From Candidatus Cloacimonadota bacterium (GTDB lineage: Bacteria; Muiribacteriota; UBA6191): DNA of 64,000 nucleotides. The position numbers were made by a program, and so were the translations under genes. Positions 1 through 8,275 of this stretch are shown here, piece after piece. The notes beneath the pieces were generated by a model. That model had not been told where the DNA came from. It ran no database searches and saw nothing but the letters and a program-made list of their open reading frames with translations. Every line of letters begins with the position of its first letter. The first letter of the stretch is position 1. The stretch lies in the NCBI GenBank assembly GCA_002402105.1, contig NVVD01000001.1, positions 673,929-737,928 of the forward strand, in the 5' to 3' direction.

Positions 1-1
1 A

Positions 2-511
2 GGTGCAATTATCGGAGGTAAAACCTCAGTAGGAAAAGACGTAAGTTTATATAACTTGGGTTCTGGTCTAGGAGTAACAACCCTGCTAAATGTTGGTCAA
101 GGAGAAATCATTAGGCGTAAGCTAGTTCATGTAATTAAAAGAGTAGATGAGTTATACAAGCAATTAAACTTGGTAAAACAAGCGATGAAGAAATTTCAAT
201 CAGAAGAGGTTGATAAAGAGTTTCCAAATATGAAAAGAAATCAATTAGAAAAGGCATTAACAAATAATAATGGTAGGCTTACAAAAGCATTATTACACGA
301 ACGAGAAGAAAAACTAGAACTTGAGAAAAAATTAAATACTTTTTCAGCTCATTTAGTAAAAATACGAAATAAAATTCATCCAGGAGTAAGACTATCTATA
401 GGTAGTGCTCAATTTAATATAGATAAAAGAAAAACCCAAATTGAATATTATGAAGATATGAAATCAAAAAGAATATTCAGTAGACCAATTGATGAGTCTA
501 CAAAATCTTAA
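2..511 (+). CDS. FapA/DUF342 family protein, C-terminal part (5' end outside window)
   Basis: The reading frame is already open at the left edge, so this is the last ~169 codons of a longer gene. A TTG at position 56 could be mistaken for a start, but the frame upstream encodes GAIIGGKTSVGKDVSLYNLG, which runs straight into GSGLGVTTLLNVGQG. This glycine-rich, right-handed-helix-like stretch ending in T-x-x-x-V-G is typical of the C-terminal half of FapA/DUF342 polymerisation-factor proteins. A long charged coiled coil follows (about residues 45-125 of the visible part), also usual for the family. The cyclophilin gene starts 12 bases downstream with AAGGAAAT as ribosome site, so the two are probably co-transcribed. 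FapA-like proteins have been linked to envelope or flagellar placement, but the role here is not known. The family call is moderately sure because only the C-terminus is visible. Confidence 0.6.
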   Translation, partial: GAIIGGKTSVGKDVSLYNLGSGLGVTTLLNVGQGEIIRRKLVHVIKRVDELYKQLNLVKQAMKKFQSEEVDKEFPNMKRNQLEKALTNNNGRLTKALLHEREEKLELEKKLNTFSAHLVKIRNKIHPGVRLSIGSAQFNIDKRKTQIEYYEDMKSKRIFSRPIDESTKS

Positions 512-523
512 AAAGGAAATAGA

Positions 524-1813
524 ATGAATGGTCAAATGAGGTTTATAAGAAATATATTTATTGTAGGAGCTATAAGTTTTGGCATCCAAAACTACTTTCA
601 AAGTAAGGTAAAAATGAGGGTTCTTTCTAAGAATGTAACGATGAAAGTTCCTACTCCTCCAATGTCTTCACCAAAGTTTAAGAAAAAAGCTACGGCTCAA
701 GAAAAACTAGCAGAAGTGACTAACTTAGAAAAACAACTGGCTGTTGAAAAACAAAAGTTACAAATGTTAGGACAGATGTATCAACAGTACAGAATGATGC
801 AAAAATGGGGTGACCTTCAAAGTGTAATCTCTAAGTATCAAAGTGCACAACGTCAAATTATGAGTGGTGAAGCTATTTTAGAGGCTAAGGTTAAAGATCT
901 TAAAAAATACATCCCAGAACTAGAGAAAGACAATTCAAAAAAAGGAATGATTTCACTATCAACATTGCTTGGAGTAATGAAAGATGTTGATAAGCAATTT
1001 CAATTAATGGGTAAGATAAAAGCTAAATTTGGTTTAAGTAATGATGAAATGAGTGACTATTCAAGAGCCGCAAGTAATACAAACTCCTATGAAGAGGTTA
1101 TTAATATCAACACAGAGTTAGAAAAGAAACTCAAGGGAGATAGTTTAGCTCCTTCTTTATTTGAAAAAGCTCAAGCTCAATATTATTTACACAGATTTAA
1201 AGAAAGTTTAGATACGATTCATAAAGGAATGAGGTTTAAAAGCTTTCAAAAACAGTTTTCTTCTTTAAGGGCTCAAGTAACATCTTGTAGAGGCCAATTT
1301 AAAAAAGAACAGAAATACCGTAAACAGGATAAAAACCTGCCTATTGTTGAACTTGAAACCTCAAAAGGTAAGATAGAAATATCTTTATTTGAAGATGATG
1401 CACCAAATGCAGTAGCAAATTTTATATTACTAGTAGAGAGTGGATATTATGATAAACAAAAATTTCATAGAGTAATCTCTCAGTTTATGGTTCAAGGAGG
1501 AGATCCAAACTCTAAAGATAATGACCCAAGTAATGACGGGACAGGTGGACCAGGATATAAAATGAAAACTCAATTATCTAAGAGGTTACATTTTAGAGGG
1601 TCTATGTCTTATGCTAATTCAGGTATAGATACTGATGGTTCACAATTTTTTATGACACATAAACCGACTACAAATTTAAATGGAAAACACGCTGTTTTTG
1701 GGTATATAACAAAGGGTATGAAAGTTGTTGATAGTATTCGTAAAAATGATCATTTAATTAAAGCACGGGTAATAAAAAAACGAAAAACAAAATATAAGGT
1801 AAATAAAATATAG
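524..1813 (+). CDS. Membrane-anchored cyclophilin-type peptidyl-prolyl isomerase with coiled-coil stalk
   Basis: 429 residues. A hydrophobic segment near residues 7-25 looks like an uncleaved signal anchor, placing the rest in the periplasm. Residues ~65-120 are a charged coiled coil and ~120-260 are helical with a TPR-like look. The C-terminal ~155 residues (from about 272) are a cyclophilin domain: VELETSKGKIEISLFEDDAP, then FHRVISQFMVQGGD with the catalytic Arg, then GSxxMSYAN and DGSQFFMTH, then NGKHAVFG. These are the core proline-isomerase motifs, so the enzyme should be active in folding secreted proteins. The extreme C-terminus is strongly basic. It starts 12 bases after the FapA-like gene and ends 2 bases before the MORN lipoprotein, which suggests one operon. 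Family call is firm; the role of the long N-terminal part is unknown. Confidence 0.9.
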   Translation: MNGQMRFIRNIFIVGAISFGIQNYFQSKVKMRVLSKNVTMKVPTPPMSSPKFKKKATAQEKLAEVTNLEKQLAVEKQKLQMLGQMYQQYRMMQKWGDLQSVISKYQSAQRQIMSGEAILEAKVKDLKKYIPELEKDNSKKGMISLSTLLGVMKDVDKQFQLMGKIKAKFGLSNDEMSDYSRAASNTNSYEEVININTELEKKLKGDSLAPSLFEKAQAQYYLHRFKESLDTIHKGMRFKSFQKQFSSLRAQVTSCRGQFKKEQKYRKQDKNLPIVELETSKGKIEISLFEDDAPNAVANFILLVESGYYDKQKFHRVISQFMVQGGDPNSKDNDPSNDGTGGPGYKMKTQLSKRLHFRGSMSYANSGIDTDGSQFFMTHKPTTNLNGKHAVFGYITKGMKVVDSIRKNDHLIKARVIKKRKTKYKVNKI

Positions 1814-1815
1814 GC

Positions 1816-3480
1816 ATGAAATACTCTGTATTTTTTTTAATTTTCTTTCTTATAGGTTGTAAAGAGCCTATTCAACAAAAGTTGCGGGTTTTATTTCCAA
1901 AAGGTAGAACCCGTTTAATAGCAGATTTAAAAAGCGATGATATGTTTCATGGAGTTTTTAAAGAATATTATAAAGACAGTAAAATAAAAGTTCAGGCTAA
2001 GTTTTTTAATGGAAAACTAGACGAAGAGTTTTCAATTTATTTCAGAAATGGTGATTTAAAGTTAAAAAAATATTTTAGTAAGGGTATTTTATCTGGTTCA
2101 TTTGAAGAGCATTATGCAAATGGTAGTTTAAAAATTAGTGGAGAATACCAAGGCGGAAAAAAACATAGTAAACATCGTAAATATTTTGAGAATAAAACTT
2201 TAGAAAGCATTATAGAATATGATGAAGGAAGATTAAATAATATTAGTGTTTTCAACTATAAAAACGGTCTTGTAAAAGTGTTAAAAAAATATGATCAAGG
2301 TAAGTTAGAGTTTGTTAAAGAGTTTAATTTAGATGGTATTTTAACTGTATTAAAAAAAAGAATAGATAACTCATTGTTTGATTATAAAATAAGTAGTATT
2401 CGTAATAACTATACTAAAACTACAGATAAATCTTGGATGTATGCTGTAATAACAAACGGAAAACTTGCGGGTAAAAAAGTAGGCTATGAAAAAAAATGGC
2501 ATCCAAATTATCAATTAAGTGAAGAAAAAAAATGGGTACAAGGAAATCTAATTTATACAAAAAAGTATAGTCCAGAGTCGGTTCTGATTTATAATAAATA
2601 TTATAAAAAGGATTTAATGATATTAGAGACTTGGTATCCAAATGGTTTTAAGAAGGCCATTAAATCTTTTTTGGCTACAAAAAAACACGGTAAGTTTTTG
2701 AAATATTATGATACTGGAGACCTTCATATAAAAGACTATTACAATAAAGGAAAAAGAGAAGGTCTATACGAAGAATATGATGAAAAAGCCCAAATTAGAG
2801 TTCAGTTAAATTATGTTAAGGGCATTAAATCAGGTCGTGCAATTTTATATTATGTTAACGGAAATAAAAAAGAAGATAGAAAATATAAAAATGGTAAATT
2901 AAATGGGCCACAAACTCTTTATTATCCTAATGCAAAAATAGAACAAATTTTATCGTATAAAATGGGAGTAAAAGAAGGAGTCTGGATTTCTTATTATGAA
3001 AATACCTCAAAGAAAAAGGCTCAAGTAAGTTATAAAAATGATAAGAAAAATGGCCTTGTAAAAGAGTTTTACCCCAGTGGACAACTAAAAATCTCAGTTG
3101 CATATATTAATGACTTAAAAAATGAAAAAGAAAAAACCTTTGATAAAGAGGGTAATTTTATAGAAGTAAGCGAATATAATGAGGGAGAGCTGAATGGTAT
3201 TCAGATTTTTTATTCAAAAAATAAAAACATTTTAGAGTCTCGAAGTTATAGAAAAGGAGTTCGCCACGGTTTATCTCAAAACTTTTATCCTAACGGAAAA
3301 ATAATGAGCAAACAAATTTATAGAGAAAACTTTTTATGGGGAAGTAAAGAAGACTATTATTCTAACGGAAGAAAGAAAAAGGTTTGTGAATTTGTTAAAA
3401 ATAAAGAAGGAGCATGTCGCTTTTTTAAAAGAAGTGGCGAAGAAACCTTCGACCCAGAAGAACAGGCAAAACTACAATAA
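1816..3480 (+). CDS. MORN-repeat (MORN_2-like) lipoprotein
   Basis: 554 residues. The N-terminus MKYSVFFLIFFLIGC is a short lipoprotein signal with lipobox LIGC, so Cys15 should be lipidated. Almost the whole remainder is a run of ~20-25-residue units of the form Y-x-x-G-x-x-x-G-x-x-x-x-Y-x-x-N-G-x-x-x. Examples are FSKGILSGSFEEHYANGSLK and YKNGKLNGPQTLYYPNAKIE. This is the MORN_2 repeat found in YwqK-type proteins and in many surface lipoproteins. About twenty units can be followed, with the middle (residues ~165-205) diverged. There is no enzymatic motif. The predicted shape is an elongated beta solenoid-like rod on a membrane surface, perhaps for binding. It starts 2 bases after the cyclophilin stop. 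Annotation pipelines often label such proteins 'YwqK antitoxin'; nothing here supports a toxin-antitoxin role. Confidence 0.8.
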   Translation: MKYSVFFLIFFLIGCKEPIQQKLRVLFPKGRTRLIADLKSDDMFHGVFKEYYKDSKIKVQAKFFNGKLDEEFSIYFRNGDLKLKKYFSKGILSGSFEEHYANGSLKISGEYQGGKKHSKHRKYFENKTLESIIEYDEGRLNNISVFNYKNGLVKVLKKYDQGKLEFVKEFNLDGILTVLKKRIDNSLFDYKISSIRNNYTKTTDKSWMYAVITNGKLAGKKVGYEKKWHPNYQLSEEKKWVQGNLIYTKKYSPESVLIYNKYYKKDLMILETWYPNGFKKAIKSFLATKKHGKFLKYYDTGDLHIKDYYNKGKREGLYEEYDEKAQIRVQLNYVKGIKSGRAILYYVNGNKKEDRKYKNGKLNGPQTLYYPNAKIEQILSYKMGVKEGVWISYYENTSKKKAQVSYKNDKKNGLVKEFYPSGQLKISVAYINDLKNEKEKTFDKEGNFIEVSEYNEGELNGIQIFYSKNKNILESRSYRKGVRHGLSQNFYPNGKIMSKQIYRENFLWGSKEDYYSNGRKKKVCEFVKNKEGACRFFKRSGEETFDPEEQAKLQ

Positions 3481-3602
3481 AATGAATATTCTTAAAAATA
3501 AGTGCAACATATAAAACAAACCAACGTAATTACTAGTACTAAAATGTAGTTTTTGTTATCTTTTCAAGATGAATAAAATTTAAAAAATAAAAGGTTAAGT
3601 CG

Positions 3603-4592
3603 ATGAAGTTTTTTCTATTTATAATATTAGTTATAAGTACTTATGCTGTTAATAATAAAACAAGTGAATGGCACAGCGTTTATTCACAATTAAAGCAATC
3701 AGACCTTTCAAAAGTAGACCCATATGTAGAAGAGTATAAGGGCATTGATCCATTAGTTAGATATCCTATTAAAAAACGTAGTGCAGGATCTGTGTACTTA
3801 ATGGATAACTTACGAGTTAGCCGAATGATTGAAGAGGGTATTTCAAAAAAAAATAAAATTAAATACGGCAGAGAAATAAAATGGACATCAGCAATGATTG
3901 ATGTTTCAAAACTTAAAAGAGTAAGTGTTGTTTTAACTAAAAGTCAAATAAACCTTGGTATTATTAAACCAAAAACTGGTCATGCTCAAATGTTATTTGA
4001 GTTTGAGCATGGTGGAGTAGTTACTAATGAAGGTTTCATAGATACTTTAGTTATTTCATATGAGGGAAAAAGAAGAGATGACCAACCTTTTAATCCCGCT
4101 GTTGGTTTATTTAGGGTTTATCCATCTATTTTTGTAATGGGTACCTTTGAAGACTTATTAGTTAAAGTAAATAGTTTTTTTAATGGCATGGAAATCTATG
4201 ATTTAGAATTAAGTGAAAAACAAAAAAGGGATTTGTTAGAAAACTATTTAACAGCTGCTTTTGATACAGAAACTCTAAAAAAAGAAAGATATCATACAAC
4301 CAGAAACTCTTGTGTGACAAACATGTTTAAATTATTAAATACTGTTTTACCAAAAGAAAGAAAAGTAAAAGAGTGGTATCAAGCATTTGGTTTATACCCA
4401 GCAAGGACTCTTGGCTCAATCTTACCAGAAAGAATGGAAGGAACCTTACGTAAGTTAGATATGGTCAGTATGACAACAGATATCTTTGGAAAAGAAAAAA
4501 TTAGAGAATATTATTTTGGACTTGTGGAGGTTCAAAAAAGATATTCAAAATCTACTAGGATTTTCAATTTGATGTACGAGAATAAAAAATAA
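3603..4592 (+). CDS. Secreted DUF4105 / Lnb N-terminal-domain-like protein
   Basis: 329 residues, with a signal peptide at residues 1-~16 (MKFFLFIILVISTYA). The order of conserved-looking elements matches the DUF4105 (Lnb periplasmic) family: a GHAQMLFEFE stretch, then LVISYEGKRRDDQ, then GLFRVYPSIFVMGTFED, and finally HTTRNSCVTNMFKLLN. The last stretch carries the Asn-x-Cys-x-x-N motif that in this cysteine-protease-like fold holds the presumed catalytic Cys; the presumed His lies in the GHA motif. Function in the family is not established beyond a link to envelope or lacto-N-biosidase proteins. The gene has its own ~120-base upstream gap and is followed by a good terminator, so it looks monocistronic. 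Family assignment is by motif order only. Confidence 0.6.
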   Translation: MKFFLFIILVISTYAVNNKTSEWHSVYSQLKQSDLSKVDPYVEEYKGIDPLVRYPIKKRSAGSVYLMDNLRVSRMIEEGISKKNKIKYGREIKWTSAMIDVSKLKRVSVVLTKSQINLGIIKPKTGHAQMLFEFEHGGVVTNEGFIDTLVISYEGKRRDDQPFNPAVGLFRVYPSIFVMGTFEDLLVKVNSFFNGMEIYDLELSEKQKRDLLENYLTAAFDTETLKKERYHTTRNSCVTNMFKLLNTVLPKERKVKEWYQAFGLYPARTLGSILPERMEGTLRKLDMVSMTTDIFGKEKIREYYFGLVEVQKRYSKSTRIFNLMYENKK

Positions 4593-4617
4593 ATTATTTT
4601 TAACATCTAAGTAAGTA

Positions 4618-4645
4618 GGGACTCCACAGGGAGTCCTTTTTTTTT
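4618..4645 (+). terminator. Rho-independent terminator after the DUF4105 gene
   Basis: A 7-bp perfect stem (GGACTCC / GGAGTCC) with a short ACAG loop is followed at once by nine T residues. It ends transcription of the DUF4105 gene. It also argues against a TTG start at 4644 for the next gene, because that codon lies in the T tract. Confidence 0.9.
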
Positions 4646-4676
4646 GGAATTTTATTTTATAGAAGTAAGGAATTTA

Positions 4677-6431
4677 ATGGATTCATTAAAAAAATTTATA
4701 AATCAGTTTAGCTTATTAAAGCGTTTATTACCTTATATAGAAAAGCATAAACAAAAATACTTTACAGCTCTTTGTTTATCATTTGTTTTAACAATAGCTA
4801 GTGTTTCAAAACCTTTAATTTTGAAAGTTATTATTGATGAAGCTGTAGAGGCAAAATCTGAAGAGACTTTATATTTGTATTCAGCATTATTTGTTGGGGT
4901 ACTATTGCTTGGAGTCTTTGGAGGATATAAACAATTAGTACTTATGTCTGAGTTTGGTATTGAAATGATTAACTCTTTGAAAAAGGATTTATTTGAACAT
5001 ATTCTACATTTGGGTTTAAGGTTTTTTAATAAACATCAAGTTGGATGGATAATGTCTAGGGTAGAGAGCGACACCGAAGAGCTTAAAAACTTTTGCTCTC
5101 ACCTAACTATTAAACTTTTAATGGATATTATGAGTTTTTTTGGGGTCTTTTGTATCTTGCTTTATTATGATAAAACAATTGCCTCAATGATAGCTTGTGT
5201 TTGTTTTTGTTTATTTATATTAGTTTTATTTTTTATTAATTATATGAAAGCAATTTTTGATAAAAGTCGCTCTGCTTATGCAAAACTAAGTGGCTTTATT
5301 GCTGAATATGTTTGTGCAATTGAAATTATTCAACTATATGATCAAAAAGAAAGTTTAAAAGAAAAGCTTTCAAAAGTAACTAAAGATAGGTTTGATGTTG
5401 AAGTAAAACTATCTCTTTATGATGCTTCATTTTGGGGTTTTTTTAGATTTTTTACTGAAACAGTTTTGATTATGATTATTTTGTGGGTGGGTATCCCTCA
5501 ACTAATGGATAAAACTATGTCTATTGGTAAGCTAATCATGTTTTTAGAGTTTTCAGTTCAGATGACTAGACCATTATTTGCTGTGAGTGAAAACTTTAAT
5601 AATGTACAAAAGTCTTTAGTGTCTTTACAACGTATTTTTAACTTGCTAGATGAAAAACCTGATGTAGCAACAGGTGAAAAAGTAGTTAATAGCTTTCAAT
5701 CATCTATTGAGTTTAAAAGTGTAGATTTTTATTATAATGAAGATAAAAAAGTTTTAAAAAATATTAATTTTATAATTAATAAAGGTGAAAAAATAGCTTT
5801 AGTAGGGCCATCTGGCGGAGGAAAATCAACCATTGCTAGTTTACTCTGTCGTTTTTATGACCCAACTATTGGAGAAATATTGGTTGATGGTAAAGATTTA
5901 AAAGAGATTCATGTGAGTGCTTGGAGAAAAAAGTTAGGCTTAGTTTTACAAGATGTCTTTTTATTTGGTGGAACAATTTTAGATAACTTACGAGTACTTG
6001 ATGATAATTTACATATTGATAGGGTTAAAGATGCGGCAAATAGTTTAGGAGCGGCTAATTTTATTGAAAAGCTATCAAATGGTTATGATACAGAAATTAA
6101 AGAAAAAGGAAAAAATCTATCTTTAGGTGAAAGGCAATTATTAAGTTTTTCAAGAGCTATGACTTTTAACCCAGATATTTTGGTTTTAGATGAAGCGACA
6201 GCATCTATTGACCCTCATACTGAGTATTTAATACAACAAGGCTTAGATAAGCTTTTAGATGGTAGAACAGCTCTAATTATTGCTCATAGGTTATCAACAA
6301 TTAAAAATGTAGATAAAATTTTATTTGTAGAAAATGGTGAAATTATTGAGCAAGGAAGTCATAAAGATTTAATTGCTAAAAAAGGTAGATATTTTGATAT
6401 GTTGAATTTACAAGTTCAACAACCAGCGTAG
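4677..6431 (+). CDS. ABC exporter half-transporter, subunit A (permease-ATPase fusion)
   Basis: 584 residues from the ATG at 4677, chosen because AAGTAAGGA precedes it and the earlier in-frame TTG at 4644 sits in a terminator. An N-terminal type IV exporter membrane domain (six hydrophobic segments within residues ~25-310) precedes an ATPase domain. Walker A is GPSGGGKST, Walker B ILVLDEATASID with the catalytic Glu, and the switch is IIAHRLST. The signature motif is LSLGERQ instead of LSGGQ. The partner gene begins 6 bases after the stop and has the complementary defect, so the two should form a heterodimer with one normal and one degenerate ATP site, as in TM287/288- or BmrCD-type exporters. 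Substrate unknown; lipid or drug efflux is likely from the family. Firm for family, inferred for heterodimer. Confidence 0.92.
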   Translation: MDSLKKFINQFSLLKRLLPYIEKHKQKYFTALCLSFVLTIASVSKPLILKVIIDEAVEAKSEETLYLYSALFVGVLLLGVFGGYKQLVLMSEFGIEMINSLKKDLFEHILHLGLRFFNKHQVGWIMSRVESDTEELKNFCSHLTIKLLMDIMSFFGVFCILLYYDKTIASMIACVCFCLFILVLFFINYMKAIFDKSRSAYAKLSGFIAEYVCAIEIIQLYDQKESLKEKLSKVTKDRFDVEVKLSLYDASFWGFFRFFTETVLIMIILWVGIPQLMDKTMSIGKLIMFLEFSVQMTRPLFAVSENFNNVQKSLVSLQRIFNLLDEKPDVATGEKVVNSFQSSIEFKSVDFYYNEDKKVLKNINFIINKGEKIALVGPSGGGKSTIASLLCRFYDPTIGEILVDGKDLKEIHVSAWRKKLGLVLQDVFLFGGTILDNLRVLDDNLHIDRVKDAANSLGAANFIEKLSNGYDTEIKEKGKNLSLGERQLLSFSRAMTFNPDILVLDEATASIDPHTEYLIQQGLDKLLDGRTALIIAHRLSTIKNVDKILFVENGEIIEQGSHKDLIAKKGRYFDMLNLQVQQPA

Positions 6432-6437
6432 GTTTAT

Positions 6438-8189
6438 ATGAAAACACATGTTTTATTTTCAAAAGTCCATTGGACATGGATTGTTAATTTATGGAAAAAG
6501 CGTTTGCCATATGCTTTGTTATTGGTTTTTTTAACAATTTTATCGACTATGGCATCATTAACTTTTCCATTGTTTTTTAAATATTTGATTAATGAATTAC
6601 AGTCAAATGTAAATACACTTCAATTAGATGAATTTCGCTTAAAGATGATTGGTTTATTAGTAGCTCTTGGTTTACTACAATTATCAACAGCAGTTTATCC
6701 TTATTTTAGAGCAAAAATGAACTTATTGATTGATTGGGAGGTCAGAGAAAAATATTTTCATTTGTTACTAAATCAAAATCAAGAGTTTTTAAAAAACTTT
6801 AAAACAGGAGATTTGATTACAAGATTAACGGATGACATCGCTAGGTTTCCAAAAATATCTTGGTTTTGTTGTTCGGGGATTTTTAGAGCATTTAACTCTT
6901 TATCTATTGTCATATTTTGTGTTGGGGCTATGGCTTATTTGAACTTAAAACTAGCTCTTTATACTTTGATTCCTTTACCTTTTGCATTATGGATGTATAT
7001 GAGTATAGCTTCAAAGTTAGATGAAGGTTATGGAAAATCTCAAAAAGCCATTAGTGATACAAATAATCATTTAGAATCTAGTCTATCAGGGATTAAAATT
7101 TTAATGGCTTTTAATGGAGAAGATAGAGAAGTAAAACGTTTTGGTGATATTTTAAGCAGTAGATATGATGCAGAGTTATATATTACTAAGCTATCAGGAA
7201 AAATTGGTATTTTCTATGAGTTTGTTGGTCACTTTGGACAAGTTTTAGTAGTATTAGTCGGTGGTTTAATGGTAGTTAGGGGAGAGCTTACTTTAGGGGA
7301 TTATTATGCCTTTTTTGCATATTTAGGTATTATTGTTTATCCGATGTTAGATATACCTCATTTATTTGTAACATCAAGACAGGCTTTTGTTTGTATTGAT
7401 AGACTAGAAGAGCTTAATCAAAAAGAAGACTTTGTTATAAAAGGTGTGCACGATAAAACGCATATACTAGATAACTTTTTACATCTTGAACTAAGAAATA
7501 TCTCTTTTGCTTATGAAAAAGAAAACATTTTAGATAATATTACTTTTTCTGTTAAAAAAGGTCAGATTGTAGCCATTGTAGGTAAAATTGGCTCAGGTAA
7601 ATCAACTCTTTTACAATTGATTGCTGGGGTTCATAAAGCAAACTTTGGAGACATAAGATTTAATGGTATTTCTTTAAAAGATATTGATATTAAATCACTA
7701 CGAAAAAACTTAGCTTTTGTAGCTCAAGAGCCAACTATATTTTCAGAAACTGTTGAAGAAAACATCAGGTTTTTTAGAGAATATTCATCGGATCAAATTA
7801 GAGAGTCAGCTAGTTTATCTCAAGTAAAAGATGAGATGGAAAAACTTCCCAAAGGTTTTTTAGAAAGCTTAGGTCAAAATGGTGTAAATATTTCAGGAGG
7901 CCAAAAGCAAAGGTTAACGATTGCAAGAGCTTTGCTTGGTAAACCTGGGTTACTATTAATGGATGATGTAACAGCAGCACTTGACGCTGAAAATGAAAAA
8001 CTTTTTTGGGATGACTTAAAGTCTCATTTAGATGACGCTGCTATATTGGTTGTTACTCACAGAATGGCAACAGCTAGACAAGCACAAAAAGTAATATTTT
8101 TAGTAGATGGTAAAATAAAAGCACAGGGTACTTTTGATGAGTTAAAACAAAACTGTAAAGAATTTAAAGAGATGATTAATGAGGCTTGA
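6438..8189 (+). CDS. ABC exporter half-transporter, subunit B with degenerate Walker B
   Basis: 583 residues. Six membrane segments occupy residues ~20-310, followed by an ATPase domain. Walker A is GKIGSGKST, the signature is a canonical ISGGQKQR, and Walker B is LLLMDDVTAALD, where the usual catalytic Glu is Asp. The switch histidine is in VVTHRMAT. Together with the LSLGE signature of subunit A this gives one degenerate nucleotide site (Walker motifs of B plus signature of A) and one consensus site (Walker motifs of A plus signature of B). That is the known arrangement of asymmetric heterodimeric exporters. The gene follows subunit A after 6 bases. No adjacent accessory or substrate gene tells what is exported. 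Confidence 0.92.
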   Translation: MKTHVLFSKVHWTWIVNLWKKRLPYALLLVFLTILSTMASLTFPLFFKYLINELQSNVNTLQLDEFRLKMIGLLVALGLLQLSTAVYPYFRAKMNLLIDWEVREKYFHLLLNQNQEFLKNFKTGDLITRLTDDIARFPKISWFCCSGIFRAFNSLSIVIFCVGAMAYLNLKLALYTLIPLPFALWMYMSIASKLDEGYGKSQKAISDTNNHLESSLSGIKILMAFNGEDREVKRFGDILSSRYDAELYITKLSGKIGIFYEFVGHFGQVLVVLVGGLMVVRGELTLGDYYAFFAYLGIIVYPMLDIPHLFVTSRQAFVCIDRLEELNQKEDFVIKGVHDKTHILDNFLHLELRNISFAYEKENILDNITFSVKKGQIVAIVGKIGSGKSTLLQLIAGVHKANFGDIRFNGISLKDIDIKSLRKNLAFVAQEPTIFSETVEENIRFFREYSSDQIRESASLSQVKDEMEKLPKGFLESLGQNGVNISGGQKQRLTIARALLGKPGLLLMDDVTAALDAENEKLFWDDLKSHLDDAAILVVTHRMATARQAQKVIFLVDGKIKAQGTFDELKQNCKEFKEMINEA

Positions 8190-8200
8190 TACTCACTTGA

Positions 8201-8243
8201 AAAAGTAAAACTTAAGAGTCAGTAAATTTGTTAGACTCTCAAG
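8201..8243 (-). terminator. Probable terminator of the giant-protein operon (minus strand)
   Basis: On the minus strand CTTGAGAGTC and GACTCTTAAG form a stem of ten pairs with one mismatch around a 13-base loop, followed by TTTTACTTTTT. It lies 33 bases past the stop of the minus-strand gene ending at 8276. The plus-strand side has no T tract, so it mainly serves the minus operon. Confidence 0.6.
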
Positions 8244-8275
8244 TGAAGTTAGTAGAGGTTTAATCGAATAATCAA

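Noticed and set aside
1816..3480. 'YwqK antitoxin' reading of the MORN-repeat lipoprotein
   Set aside because: The lipobox and long repeat array indicate a surface lipoprotein. No toxin gene is adjacent.
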